This document shows positions 24,692 through 38,188 of a DNA stretch of 64,000 nt, one piece after another. The first letter of the stretch is position 1; each line of letters starts with the position of its first letter. Source of the DNA: Epiperipatus broadwayi (Eukaryota > Onychophora > Udeonychophora > Euonychophora > Peripatidae); contig JAQFVV010000013.1 of the NCBI GenBank assembly GCA_028023455.1, positions 9,456,411-9,520,410 of the forward strand, read 5' to 3'. Position numbers and translations under genes: made by a program. The notes beneath the pieces were generated by a model that had not been told where the DNA came from, did no database searches, and saw nothing but the letters and a program-made list of their open reading frames with translations.

Positions 24692-27314
24692 TGTACCGGT
24701 CGAAACCCACCACCACCGCAAGTCAAATCGGATTCAAACTCAGGCGGTTCAAAACTGAATTCAAACCCAACTCAACAGCTCAGATAGCAGAAATCGACGG
24801 CACAGTGCTATGCGCCAAGAACTAGCTCAACGGTTGGTGAGGACTAGAGACCCTTGAACTGACACGAATATCTAATAATTAAGTAACTTTGAATACTTTT
24901 TAAATCGAATCATATGTATGTTCGGGTTGCCAACACAGACAGTGAGTATTAACATTTAAATAATTATAAAAAGAATGATGAACTAAGAAACCAAGTATGT
25001 TAGAAAATATTTAATAATAATAATAATTTGTTTTGTTCAATAAAATATAGATTGCATTAGTTACTTCTAGTCTTTAAAAGAATTGATAAATATAATAAGA
25101 GTGGCGGTCCTTATCATATGCCAACAAGTATTACACAACATGGGATTCTATGTCTATGCCCCCAACGAGAAATATAAAGGCAGATAAAGGTATTCATTAA
25201 GAACGGAAATGATTGTTCTAATTTTATTACGGTGGAATGTGAGATTTATTTTCACATTCGGAAATCTATTCATGAAGAGCAAAACGTATTTTAAGGCATA
25301 ACTTTAATCTTGATTTGAAAACTGATTTAAACTAAATATATTTGAGAATTGGTTCGACTTTAATTTAAATCACTTCATCACGAATTACGAGCACGGAGCG
25401 GGTTTTACCGGGACAAAGATGCAACGGTACTGACGAATTACAAGGCAGAGAGTAAAATTGAAAGATGATCGCTAGTCGATGATCGAAGTCCTATGGCGGC
25501 TTGCATTTGGCAAGTCTTACGCCCTTTGACTAATGAATAGGAAAGGAAGTACTTTCTTCCTCGAGAAATTTAAATAAGAGAATATGATCACCGACCAGCC
25601 TAACGGAGCGGAAGATGGCCCTACGTCAGCAACGTTTGATGATGATGACTTGATAGTCATCGTTGAAAAATAAAACCCATGTAGAATGCTCTACGTGATG
25701 ACTTGACCAATTAATTAAAGTCAAACGAGCTTTTATCGAACTATTTTAAAACATTTATAAACTATATTAATTATGCCCTAATTATCGTGCTATTCCTGAA
25801 TCTTAATACAAAATAACAAAAGTTGAATTAAAATATATTTAACCCTTTATCGACCCTTTTTGCAATAAAAACATTTAAAATATATATATGGATAAATAAA
25901 TCAATATTAGTGAAGCAAGAAATAACATTTTAACATTACGTGAGTATATAAACACTTGTAACTTAGGAGCTGGGGACATAGGTGAAAAACGGAGCTAATA
26001 ATTTATTATTAGCTAATTATAAAAATAGTAAACGTATAATATTTTCTTTCGACTCGATGATTAATAGAACTTATAAATTTAGTTCTAATGGGCGAGAATA
26101 ACTATTTAAAATTTATATTATATTATTTGCGTGAGGCAAATGGAACCAAGGAGCTCATCGAGTCGAAAGATTATTGGCATATAATTTTAAATACGACATT
26201 AATAAAGCACACATATATATATATATTAAATGAACCGCCAAGTAAGAAAAGAAAAAGTTTAAAGACTAGAGATTTAAAGAATTACGAGATAGATTTACAG
26301 TAGCATGAATAAAAGGTTTTATAAAAATTGTTACATTAAAGAATAAAGAGCTCTTAAATAGGAGGAGAGTAAAATAAAGTTCGAACTGGCCAGAAAGTTT
26401 AACGTTCATTATAGAAATATATTACCCTTCCGTGCTTGTCCTTAAGTTACTCCTCCAAGTTGTTGAAAACGTAGGCACCATTGATTGATTATTGGAACAG
26501 CATTTTAGTAGCCTCCATAATTTTAGCAGAATGATCGGTCCGGAAAAGATTCAGCAGCTCCATTGAAGATTTCTAGGGACTTTAGGAACCGTAGCCAGAT
26601 TCCTGATGTTCTAGCCCTCTATCATGATGAAATACAATTTTTATACGCACAGAGTTCACTGCACTACTCTACAACAAAGCTAGTCTTTTTTTCCTGACTT
26701 TTCAGGGCTATATCTCCTGTTCACTGATGCCTTAAGGCTCGCGCTAATTTTATTATCAATGTGTTTTTCTATAATTAGTTGTTTTCAGATACATTCCTTC
26801 GATAAGGCTTTCAAACCAATTAACTTGAATTCATTTTCTAATTAGAAAATGAATTCTTAAAATCTGAAATGATTTTAACTAGAAAATGAATCCTTATCTT
26901 TTTCCAATTAATAAAACTTTACTGTTGTTTTTGAGAATTTGAGAGCTTATCGAAAGAATGTAGCTTTTAATCACAAAACTTTACAAATTATTTAAAGGTG
27001 AAAAAAAAAAACAAGTATTCCCGATGCAATGAAACTTTCGAACAATTATATATATTTAATATTTACAAATATATATACGCACAATCCACGCAATTTAATA
27101 TATATAAATTCATGAATATTTTATCATGAATTTATTTAGAGAATTGATCAAATTTAAACTAAACTAATTAATTTTACTACGTATTTGAAACAAGTTATTC
27201 ATTATGGAAATTAGCGTGGATTGAACGTATAAAGCCCCATTGCATCGGAAATTTAAGGTTAGTATTAGGGTAAATAACATGAAGCTAGGATCGAACTCAG
27301 ATCCGACTGCTTCA
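24692..27314 (-). repeat. 5' LTR (2623 bp)
   Basis: Partner of 19681-22293; ends at GCTTCA followed by the ATAC target duplication. Confidence 0.95.
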
Positions 27315-28195
27315 ATACTGAGCAAAGAATAATAGATAAGAGAATAATGATGCTCATGAAGTGAATAAAGAAACAAGAGTTGGGCAGTGCTTTTTAATAT
27401 TTATTTAGAGGACATGTTAAATAAATATTTAGACTGTGGAGGAGCAAATGTTGGAGATAGAATAACAAAATATATAAAATTTTCAGATGTTATCACTCTT
27501 ATTGATGAGGATGAAGAGACTTCAGAATATGTTGATTAAATTGGAGGAAGGATGTATGGAATATAGAATTGAGATTAATTTTGAGAAATCCAAGTATTTA
27601 TGATAAAAAGGCACACTAAAAGACTACAAGTTGAGGTTTTTGATCATATAGATCAACATGTAAATGGATTTAGATATTTGGGTAGTTAAATGAATGAAAA
27701 TGGAAAAAGTGAAAATGAAATTAAAAGAAAAATAGCATTGGCAAAGAAGACATTTGCTAAGAGAATGTAAATATTTTGTGAACCTTTAAAGAGAGAATTA
27801 AGAAAAGATCAATAAAATGCTGTGTGTGTAGCATGCTATTGTACAATTGTAAAAAGTGGATAGTGAATAAATTTTTTTAAGAAAAGATTGGAAGCTTTTG
27901 GAGAAGGATGGAAAAATTAGTTGGATGAAGAAGTTTTGAAAAGAGCAAATGAAAAAAGAACATTGATTGAGGAGATTAGACATAAAAGAGAAACTGGATT
28001 GAACATATAGTAAAAAAGAATAGTTTAATGAATATGTTTTGAAGGGAATGGTGACTTGAAACAAAAAAAAAGAACAGACAAAATTGCCTTTGCTGGATGA
28101 TATAAGAGATGGAAAGAAATATGTGGAATTGGAGAGCTGGGTAATGAAGACAACAGACCTGTTCATAGGATAGAATACTATTGATTGATTGGTAT
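27315..28195 (+). pseudogene. RTE-like LINE, 3' part
   Basis: Continues the LINE interrupted at 19680. LFNIYLEDMLNKYLDCGG, an ITKYIKFSDVITLIDEDEE block (degenerate catalytic box), CGHI-like thumb sequence (DQHVNGFRYLGS) and KIALAKKTFAKRM follow in order. The 3' end is ATTGATTGATTGG, the same short-repeat tail that ends the sister copy at about 52660, as is usual for RTE elements. Multiple stops. Confidence 0.82.
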
Positions 28196-28320
28196 ATAAA
28201 ATACATATTCACTCTGTACTATTTCTGTTATTAATTACATAGTTATTGGAGATTATTGATATAGATCAACATTACTTTTGAATGCATAAAACTATTATTG
28301 ATAATTATAAAATATTTTAC

Positions 28321-28501
28321 CTCAAGATACATCCACTCTTTTTGCACTACTATAAGTAGTTCCACTGTTTCAAGAATATGAGATAAAATACGTTCCCATT
28401 TATCTACTTCTTTTTCAAAAGGTTTGATATATCGTGATGATTTCATAGAACTCAAAGTGACTTGATTGTCTTCCAAATTCTGAAACAAATCCTCTGTACC
28501 T
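28321..28501 (-). CDS. Dynein heavy chain exon (linker region), third of three found
   Basis: 181 nt encoding the tail of a split Arg codon and then GTEDLFQNLEDNQVTLSSMK, SSRYIKPFEKEVDKWERILS and HILETVELLIVVQKEWMYLE. This is the highly conserved linker (DHC_N2) segment of dynein heavy chains, the force-transmitting arm before the AAA+ ring. The acceptor AG is at 28503-28502 and the donor GT at 28320-28319 (GAG|GTAAAA). It enters in phase 2, matching the end of exon 40825-40907, and leaves in phase 0. The next conserved block (usually NIF) was not found below 28318, so at least 28 kb of intron or a missing exon follows. An axonemal paralogue is likely, but I cannot assign which. Confidence 0.95.
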
Positions 28502-28503
28502 CT

Positions 28504-31500
28504 AAAAATATTAAACTATAGTTTTATTATGTAAAGCATTTAATTTTTGTTAACAAATAAATAAATAATTATTTTAGAGCAAAATAACTTTTAAACATGG
28601 AATGTGTTTAGAAGCAGATTATATTTACATGTAAATAATCAATACAAATGTCAGTCTTGGTTATTTCTTCCCCTCCCTCTTCCTGTACAAGTATATTATA
28701 CAATTAATACTAAAAATTCCAATATAAATCAGTAATCATTATAAAGCAATGCAAATTCAATTCCTGTGGTGAGATTTTAATTAAAAAGAAATATTTGCAA
28801 AAAGGATATAAATCTGTTTGCTGTCCCCTATTCGAGTTAAACAATTACTTTGCACTACCATCTATTGTCCACCAATCATTCATTGCTTTTATTATATCTT
28901 CTGGACTTAAACTATAGACATCACTAGTATCAACTGATAGAATGTGAAGAATAAATACTTAAATTTTCTCCACTATTTGTGACAAACTAATTTTATTAAT
29001 GAAGTATTCCATTCATAAAGCAATTATATCAGTCAGCTTTACAAAATTAAATAATTACTAATGTTTTATATTTACTTTTGCTGGATACTTCAAATACCAA
29101 TATTTTTGATAATTAATTTATTTTATGCTTCTAGAGAAGAATTTTTGTATGTAAGACCAATAATAGTCTTCATCAGTACCACTTTATACTTAAAAAAATT
29201 TAAACAAACAAAAGCTTTCAGATGAAGTGTAAACTGATAATAACTCCTTAGAAAAAATAAAATGCATCATTGAAATAAAAAGAAAGCATAAAAATAAAAA
29301 ACAAAAAACAAATTTTTTGCCAGTTTGCAATGTACCTTAAAAACAACCAGCATGTTTTAATTTTATTAATAATAATAAATTCAGTATGATTAAAACACAC
29401 ATATACTTAAAGGGGTAGGGAGGGTGTTACACATTAAAGTAAAATAAGCATTGTATAATTTAACTAATTGGTGATGGATGAATTCTATTATCCTCTCATC
29501 TAAACTAGAAGTATTGAATTCTATTAGTATTATTATCAATGGAAAATTTGTCAATTGCATACATTTTATTTTGAAACAAGGTTAAAATTGAACATTATTT
29601 ATTAAAAAATGTCCAGTACAAAAGTGCAGAGGATATTCACTTCAATACTGGAAATAATAATTACTCAATATTACTTTATCCTAACTAAAGACCTAATTCT
29701 TCAAGTATTAATTGTTGTTCAATAATAGAAACTCATATACAAATTAATTATTAATTTGGATTTAATAAAAAAGTAATTTTAATAGATATATAAATCATAG
29801 AAAGTCATAGAAGAATATGCACTTTAATTCTAAGGGGAAAAAAAAACGGAAAGAAAAGGTTAAAAAAAGTGTTGAGATGACTAAATCAAATTTGAAAATA
29901 CAAATATGTCTATAAGACATAATGTTCCTTAAGTTTATTTATTTGCCATCTTGTAATGTTATTCTTTAACTTTTTTGATAAATACATTTCATTCTGAAAA
30001 ACTTCAATATCATGCAAAAAAAAATAGAACTTCTCCACTGTATTCTATTACCAACTATATTAATTTAATGAAAGTAATTAGTATTATATCTCTTTTGAAG
30101 TCGTTAAGATAATTCTTCAATAAAGTCTGTCTCTCCAACAAACACCATGCTCCAGTTCAACATAAAATATATTTTTAAAAAGGATGATAATTTTCCTTCA
30201 CTTTATATGCACTCAATTCAACAAATATGTATTCTTGCAAGCTGGTTTTATGTATTTTTTAAATATTACTCAACAACTTTTAGATATTTTCCAGTGCTTT
30301 TAAGCTATGTTGATAGAAAGTTCTAGGTTCATTTTTGGACAATAAATTTGGAGAATAAGAACTCTAAATATAACTAATTTAATTATAGTAGTTATAACAC
30401 TATGACAAAATATTATCTTTAAATTTAATAAATGCAATTAATGCATATTGAAATCTCTCTTGCACCTCAACAAATGAATTTATTTTGTACCTAAAAAAAT
30501 AAATTTTAAAACACATTCATATTCGCAAGTTGATAACTATCCAAGCTAAACAATGTTCAAGATTTATTTTCTAACAATAGTTGGTAAAGCACATGAGATT
30601 TTTTGAATCTTAATTCAAAATTTTTCATTAGGTGATTTCAAAATGTAAGAATATTCTCTAGATCCCATTTTGAATTAGAAAAAAAGTAGAAAAACCATCA
30701 GCTTATTGTAAATCTAAAAGCCCCTGAAAATGAAATTTTTATCAAACCTACATCACATTTTGATATGTGCTTCACAAAGCCACTTCATTCCAAAAGCCAC
30801 TACTACAAAAATGAAAAATAATGTTGTAGATAATATTTATTCCTATTCATCACAAGTTTTATTTGAATATAGTTCTAATATAAATAAACAATAATAATTT
30901 TCTTGTATTCTCTTTACATAATGCAAATGTACAACTTTATTATTCCATACTTTCAGAACAGCTGACAGTTTTGACTGACAACAGTCTTTTTCAGAGCTCC
31001 TTTCACTATTTTTTAAAAAAATATTCTTATACTAATATTTTGCAGCTATATAATATCAAAAATCTTCCATAGGCAATCAATTATTTTCAAGCATTATTAT
31101 AAAGCTTTTCAATTAGCCATATCACTCATATTTTCCTAAATAATAAAAAATATATAAATCACATTCTTGTTTACGAAATATTTCTTATATTAGTCCAGCT
31201 AAGTGTCTCCTTTATTATTTAAAACTAAAATGTTTTTGATAACCATTTACCTGTGATTAGAAGCATTTTATTCAATAAAACTCTCAAAAGGCAATTACTG
31301 AAAAAACAAAAAAGAAAAAAAATGTTGATAAATTAATTTTAAAAATGGAAGTTGTAAATATAGGAAAAACAGACTTTGCCAAAGATGTTTGAAATATTCA
31401 TGAAACATGTCTTCAAGGTAATTGGACAGCATTACAGCTAATGCCTACTGTTGGCTGGGTAAGTTGAAGATTACATATTATTATTCAGTAATATATTCTC

Positions 31501-32539
31501 TTCACAGAAATGATTATCATACATGATAATCATTATTTTCAGAGATCTCCATTTAAAATTATAAGAAGCATATGTAAATAAATCTAATAAGAATGGAGTA
31601 TAAACATTTGATTTTAGAGTTCATATAAGAATCTGTTTTAGCATAATGTATATTATATTGTATACAAAATCTAATACAAATGAATTCAATGATGGCTTTA
31701 TTAAATTCTTTAATTCCACCATTATTGTATTTATATGACAATCATTAATTAAATGACTCACAGATTATATTTGCCCACAAGTCATTGGCTGTTAAATTCT
31801 ATGTCTAAAAATAGAAATAAGTACAATGACCATGTGTTATGATTTAATACTAAAGTATTAAAATGATTAAATTCTAAAATTAAATAGTAGCAGCAATTTA
31901 AATTAAATTTAAAAATTTATTTACACTGCTTTTTAATTTCAGATATTAGGTAGCATAATCAATTACTGAATTTTGAACTCAATGTGAAATCCCCATTAAG
32001 AATTTCATCTATTATTTTGGATTGTGATTGGATAACATTATTCAACATGAGGAAAATTATAACAGATAACTATTCACTAAATAACTTCAAAATTTGCTCC
32101 ATTGGAAAATAATTAAAACAGATAACTTTCACTAAATAACTCCAGAATTTGCTCCATTGAAATAATTTAAAATGTCCATCTTGTTTACAAGCTTGGTATA
32201 TAACTTAACTTTAAATATTTCCTTAACTCCATTCTCTTCCCAGTGGTTTATATATATCTTCAGAAAATAATTAACTATATTATTATCTCTTTTTTCTTGA
32301 TATATATATATAATTAAAAAAATTGGTTGTATAGTTAATTAATTTGTGAAGATATAAAAATAGAAATTGTTTACAAGCACTAAAAGAAAAGTGAAAACAT
32401 TGCATAGTAGATTCTTCAAAAGAAATTCTCATTCAAAAGATAAGAAGAAATTAATATTTTGCATTGCAATTAGATTAAAGTACAGACAGAGAGTGAATTT
32501 TATTCAATTACTAGTTTTTATATGATTCAAGGCAAAATA
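28504..32539. other. Dynein intron, no recognised feature
   Basis: AT-rich DNA with short A/T runs. No open frame of note, no tRNA and no clear repeat family. Confidence 0.5.
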
Positions 32540-33213
32540 AAAATTTACAGAGGAATATTATTTTGTGAATCTCTTGCTGAATGAACAACAGCTAGTGAAA
32601 TGTTTATATTCACCTCTATTTTATGTCAGAATTTTATTCTTCGGAAAAGTACATTGCTGTAGCTCAGGCTTTTACAGGAAAACTTTGCAGTATTTTATCT
32701 CAAATAAAAACAGTTGCTTCTCAAGCTTCATTCACTGTGAAGCTTTGATAGCAAAAGTCATTCTAAAAAGATTGAAAACTATTGGATCAATCTGTAAAAA
32801 TATATTTTGTTAAAGACCTAGCATTAAATTCATAAATATTTTTAATTCTACATCAAGAAATGAAAAGTGGACATGAGAGATTGCTGCTACATTCAGAAGT
32901 CATGAACTTATCCAGAGGCAAAGTTTTGAGTTGTCTGTTTGAGCTTCCATCAGAAGTAAAGATTTTCTTTTGTGGTTCTAATTTTGAATTAGAAATTGTA
33001 AAATTAAAAGAAGTAAATTTAGTTCTACATGGATCAATCATTAATATATTTATATCTAAAGGCAACATTACTGCAATTTTAAAAAAACTCAATTTAGTAA
33101 TAAAAGAATTGGATAAAAATATTACCACTTTTAAAAGGCATCTTAGAAGAAAATACATCAAATATAAATCAGGAAAGCATCAAATAAAAAAAAAAATCAT
33201 TGTTCTTCTCTAA
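32540..33213 (+). pseudogene. hAT-type transposase-derived gene relic (ZBED/SCAND3-like)
   Basis: Pieces in consecutive frames read FCESLAE, TTASEMF, CFSSFIHCEALIAK, ERLLLHSEVMNLSRGKVLSC, LFELPSEVKIFF and LNLVLHGS. These match, in order, the dimerisation/catalytic region of hAT-derived proteins such as ZBED5, SCAND3 and GTF2IRD2, where the usual forms are CIIHQEAL, LLLHTEVRWLSRG, VLxRLFELREE and LNLxLQGK. There are at least two frameshifts and several stops, so it is dead. It lies in the antisense direction to the dynein gene. No terminal inverted repeats were seen. Confidence 0.75.
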
Positions 33214-35130
33214 TAAATAATTTCAATACATATTTTCTAGAAATTATGAAAATGAAAAGTGGATTAGATTAGAAATCCATTGATTGTAAATATATCAGAA
33301 AACTTCTTGTCTAAAAAGAAAGAATAGTAAATAGAAATTTCTTTAAACACAGCCGTGATGGAAGAAGTAAATTTTTATATTTGCATGATTTTAAATAAAT
33401 TTCAAGATAAAGCTATTAAATTTTTAATGTCACTTTTTTCAACAACATTACCCATAAACGAAGTGACATAGACTTTGATATTAGAAAATTGTGTTTTGAA
33501 AACAATCCCAAAGTTCTCATTAATTTTAATTAAAAGTATTTTTTATAATATTTTAATTATTTTTATATAATTTTTTAATGTAATAATTTTAAAAATGCTA
33601 ATAATAATAAGATATTTTATTTCTAAATAAATTAAATATTTTAACTTTTATTATGGTGATTAACCAAAATATAAATATTTTTCATTTCCATATCTATTTT
33701 TTTTTCATTTTAATGCCAATTTTTTTTTATAAAAGGTAGTGATACCTGAGATATGAAAGTTGTGTTGCTAGCTTATACTATAAAGCAGCATTCTCTATAG
33801 TAAATGCAAAAGCCTTAAATCATTCATGGATTGTTTGACAGAATCTTAGGAAATCCATTTGTTGTTTGTGATTATATAAATGGTTTAGGAATAGAATGAT
33901 GTGAAGTGGATTATAGCTCTCAAATAAAGGTTACATACAGGAAAAGGTATAAAAAACATGGAAAATACAATAGAATAATATTTTAATAAAACAGGAAAAA
34001 ATACTAACTAGGCATGTGCTCTAAAAAAATGAACATGATAAAAATGGAAAAAAAATGGCATAATGAAAATTAGAGGACACAGATTTCAGAAATAAAATCA
34101 ACAAGAATGAAAAAAATGCCAGAATAAAATATATAGAAAAAAAGATTCACATAAATAAATATAATAAGAAAAAATATTGAATTCATATACAAAAGTATCT
34201 GAAAATTCCTTGAAACAAAAAATAGAATAAATTATAAAAGAGAAAGATTAGAAAATAGATTAAATAAAAGTGATGAATATATAAAGTATATAATAATTTT
34301 AATAAGATCATTTACTAATAGAAAAATAAAAGCAAGTAAATGAGGAACAATTAGAAACAATGAAGTAAAACAACAAAAAAGTATCAATGTTTGGTCTAAT
34401 TATAGAAAAATTTTAAACGCAATAGAAAGAAAAGTTGAGCAAATCTATTTAAAATGACTAACTAATTACACTTCAAGAGATTTTGAAAAAATCTATGAGA
34501 TTAAAATAAAATAAGAAAATACAGAATGTTATCCTTCTATTACATTGAACAAAAATCCTAAGAAAAATGATTTATCATTAAATAATGCACTCCTACCTCC
34601 AGAAAACTGTATAGATAGAAATTAATTTGATTCCAGGAAAAAGAGAAACTGAAAAAAAAATATCACTTAAAAATTTTAACGTAAAAACACTACAATACAA
34701 TAAGTTATCTTTATTGCTTTCCTAACTATAGAAGGAGTATTAAAAATAAATTACTTACTTGAAACTATTTATCTTTTATAAAATATTCATGAACCAGTAC
34801 AGGTAATAAAAAAGTAGAAAAAAATTTAAAAAAAGCAAAGTTGTAACCTTCCATTTTCCCTCTTTATCATATATACTGATAAAGTATTGGAAAAAATTAC
34901 AAAAATGAAAAAAAAAAACATGTTGTCAAAGCAAATAACATCTGATTTGCAGATGAGTTATCTCTTGTAGAGAAAAATGAAGAAGAGCTAGAAGGCTGAC
35001 ATCTAAATGTAAAATGTGATATAAAGATCAATAAATTACAGTATTGAAATATACAAGACATGAAGTAAAACTAATGTGTGACTAAAAAGATTTATAATTT
35101 AATAGACTGCACAGGTTTACACACACTTGC

Positions 35131-35132
<2 letters not shown>
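33214..35132. other. Dynein intron, A-rich on the plus strand
   Basis: Strongly A-rich plus strand from 33.9 to 35.0 kb with LINE-like codon debris (many GAAAA/AAATA words) but no alignable motif. Possibly a very old LINE. Confidence 0.35.

Positions 35133-35204
<72 letters not shown>
35133..35204. repeat. (TA)n microsatellite
   Basis: About 36 TA units, directly followed by CTGTAATATATAAGGGATTCGAACTC. Confidence 0.95.
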
Positions 35205-35205
<1 letters not shown>

Positions 35206-35269
35206 TGTAATATATAAGGGATTCGAACTCAGAATTTTATATGACCCTCAATTCTCCACGCCATCTCAT
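35205..35269 (-). ncRNA. tRNA-like pol III promoter fragment (possible SINE head)
   Basis: On the minus strand GAGTTCGAATCCC is a near-perfect B box, and TGGCGTGG about 45 bp upstream is a weak A box. No full cloverleaf can be drawn, so a tRNA-derived SINE fragment is likelier than a tRNA gene. Confidence 0.35.
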
Positions 35270-35515
35270 ATTGCTGATCCGCCTGATCACACACATGTTG
35301 AAAAGATAAATAATGACCAATATATGTATTTCATGGTGAACCAGCAATCATCAGTTGGTTGAGATTACTATTTCCACACATATATACAATCAGTGCTCAG
35401 CTTTATATTAAGATAGTCAACCTTCATACTTTAATGATTGCTGGTTTAGCATGAAATACATATATTGGTGATTATTTATCTTTTTAACATGTGTGTGATC
35501 AGGTGGGTCAGCAAT
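35270..35515. repeat. Foldback: 82-bp inverted repeats
   Basis: Arms 35270-35351 and 35434-35515 are reverse complements with about six mismatches, separated by 82 bp. The arms begin and end with ATTGCTG...AGCAATCAT. No coding potential; resembles a MITE or foldback element. Confidence 0.85.
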
Positions 35516-37613
35516 ATAAAAGATTTATAAAAAATCTTTCTATTAATTGAAAAATATAATTACAACAGATGTAAAATATATAGAAATGTGACTTTTAAAA
35601 TGTCAATAAAATGTAAATTATATTTATAATATCTGCAAACAGTTAGTTAATAATATTTTAGTCACAGACCATAATTTAAAAACTGTTATATCTGTATAAT
35701 ATATATCATATTACTTTGTAGGATTTTAGAGTATTCTTATTTTAATCCTTGAAATAAATATGGAATAATTATAAAATGAAGCTAATCTCAGTTAGCAAGA
35801 AGATTAGTAATTAAATAAATAGCTGAAGGTTGTTTTTTAAAAAAACCCCAGCCATATTAATGATTATTTCTAAAACTCCATTAATTATTTATTCTAGATA
35901 TTTAGAAGTATATAAATAAATCCAAAAGTAATTATTTTGGAAGAAAGCAAGAGGACTTTAAGATATCAGTTCTTATCCTAAAATACCCCCCCCCCCAAGT
36001 CTCCAAACGGATGTAGGAAAACAATTTAAGTTGTACAGATCTTTACTTTTATTTTATGTAAGCCTTCAGATTTTGTATAAACTTTATATATACACATATT
36101 AGTAATATGTTTTAATACAATTATTATTATTGCTAATAAAATATATGCTCAGTAACTTGTCACATAATTTTCTTCCATCATTAGTCCTGTCCATAGTTTC
36201 ACATTCTTGTATATGTCAGACTAATCCCAGAATAAATTTCAGACATGCAATGAGGTTAGACTATCTATCATATATAACACTTGTGCAGTCAACATAGAAC
36301 TGAAAAAAATTACATAACACTGTCACAGTTAACATAGCATGAAACAATTTGCTGTTTGGCAAATTTTGATCATGACCACAGTGGAAAAATTTCAGCATTA
36401 AGACTAAAGCATGGCAATTAAATTGATAAATTTAAAGTGAATTTATTTGACATACTTATATGCATATATCAAACTGAGAAAAAATGTTGTTAATACAACA
36501 AACATTTTATTGGCAGTTTTGATATAAAGCATATGATGAAAGTAAAAAAAAATTTTTTTCCTACTAATTAAAATTGACAATGATAAATCAAAGATACTGC
36601 ATTATTATGTTTTAAAGGAGAGAGTGATCAAGACTGCTAATAGATATGTGAATTAAAAAGTATTGCCATTTCATGAAGAAATAATTCCAAAACACAATAG
36701 TTTCTTTAGTCCAGCATCATCTAAATATATAGCTAGAGTACATTTCAGAAATAAAAAGCAATTCAAAAGTGAGGGCACAAGAAAATAAGATATTGAAGTA
36801 GTCAGATCTAAGTTCGGCCCAAGCTTCATGAGATTCCACTTATTAATCTAGTTCAAACCCAGTTACAAACAATGAATATTTCCGAATCCTGTAAGGAGAG
36901 TTTATACCATCTTCAATATATGTTAATTTCAGTTAAAACTGAGGTTATTATTTAAATATTTATTGAAGCTAATTATCTTAGGTTTAATTTTGTTAATATC
37001 ATTAATAACCTCATGGTAAATTATTAAAATAATGCTATTTAAAGAGTATTTAGGCGGATTAGGCGTATATATTTGTAAATAGTTAAATATATATTCGTTT
37101 GTTTAAATTTTCATTTTGATTGATAATAGCAAAAGAAGAGATGATAGTCATATCATGACATACAAAATAATATACAGAAAAAGATTTAAATATGCAGATA
37201 ATAAAAAGATATTCTTGGTGATGTTAAAACAAGAGGGGGGAACCTCCAGCCCTGGGACAAATCTCCTTCAATATAGCCCCTGGACATTTTCAAAAAGCAT
37301 ATATAAAATGGCCTTGTATAAAATTTAAATACATGTATAGTTCAAATATTTAATTAAGAGTTAAGTAAAATAAAATATTTATTTTCTCAGCTACATCCAA
37401 CCTCTATAATAGTTCTAGTTCATTCTACGAAAGATGCAATATTTCAATAAATTATTTATATTTTTTAGTGTATTTAATTACAGATTGAATCTATGATATT
37501 GAAGGCAATTTGTTTGCCTTATAATGATTTTTACAGACTAATTATATATTCACAAAAATAAAATTACAATTTTACTTTGTTGTATTATTATTTTTTTGCA
37601 TTTATTTTCTTTA
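35516..37613. other. Dynein intron, no recognised feature
   Basis: AT-rich; a C-run near 35988. Nothing else identified. Confidence 0.45.
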
Positions 37614-37784
37614 TAATGATGGATACAAACCACTAAACATCACATGATCACCATCTCTATACTAGCACATAATTGTTGTAAACAAAGGCAAAACTCTCCA
37701 TACAGTAGTACCACCCTGTGCCAAACAGAGTAATCAATGGATGCCAGAAGGCTTGTGTATAAAATCCCTACCTAGTGCCTACTC

Positions 37785-37843
37785 ATCCAATATCCCAAGA
37801 CTAGTTTCTGGCTTGTGGCCATCATCAGTGAGGAGCCTTGGAT
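37785..37843 (-). ncRNA. Type I hammerhead ribozyme motif, copy 1
   Basis: Minus-strand order: ATCCAA (distal stem I), GGC, TCCTCA (proximal stem I), the core CTGATGA, stem II TGGC-CACAA-GCCA, the core GAAA, a minimal stem III C-TA-G, the cleavage triplet GTC, then TTGGGA and TTGGAT closing stem I around an internal loop. One C-T mismatch weakens proximal stem I. The predicted cut follows the C at 37799. Confidence 0.8.
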
Positions 37844-38188
37844 CTGAGAGCACTGCACCGAGATCTTAGGATCTAATTCAACCCTTCAGCAGCCACCTTT
37901 TAATTCTACTTTACTACAAAACTATGAGAATGAAATTAAAAATATTTTCAATTCAGCACCCATACATTTTGGTGTCTTTGGTTCTTAAACAACCATAGCC
38001 ACCACTATCCTATTAGGCAGGATTGGTGTTAAACCACTAAACATCACATGATCACCATCTCTATACTAGCACATAATTGTTGTAAACAAAGGCAAAACTC
38101 TCCATACAGTAGTGCCACCCTGTGCCAAACAGAGTAATCAATGGATGCCAGAAGGCTTGTGCATAAAATTCCTATCTAGTGCCCACTC

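Larger units (their letters stand above)
19681..27314 (-). mobile_element. Gag-only LTR retrotransposon nested in a LINE
   Basis: Two near-identical direct repeats, 19681-22293 and 24692-27314, start with TGTACCGG and end with GCTTCA (TG...CA). The outer flanks are ...ATAC before and ATAC... after, a 4-bp target duplication. On the minus strand a TGG-initiated primer-binding site follows the 5' LTR directly, and a polypurine tract (GAAGTGAAAAGAAA) precedes the 3' LTR. The interior is only 2.4 kb and shows one gag-like frame with no protease, polymerase or integrase. It inserted into the reverse transcriptase of an RTE-like LINE. It must have been mobilised in trans by a related autonomous element. 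Confidence 0.93.

Noticed and set aside
35270-35515. CUGAUGA followed by GAAA on the minus strand at the foldback arm (near 35350)
   Set aside because: Stem II is poor and no stem I partner or properly placed cleavage triplet was found, unlike the 37.6 kb family.
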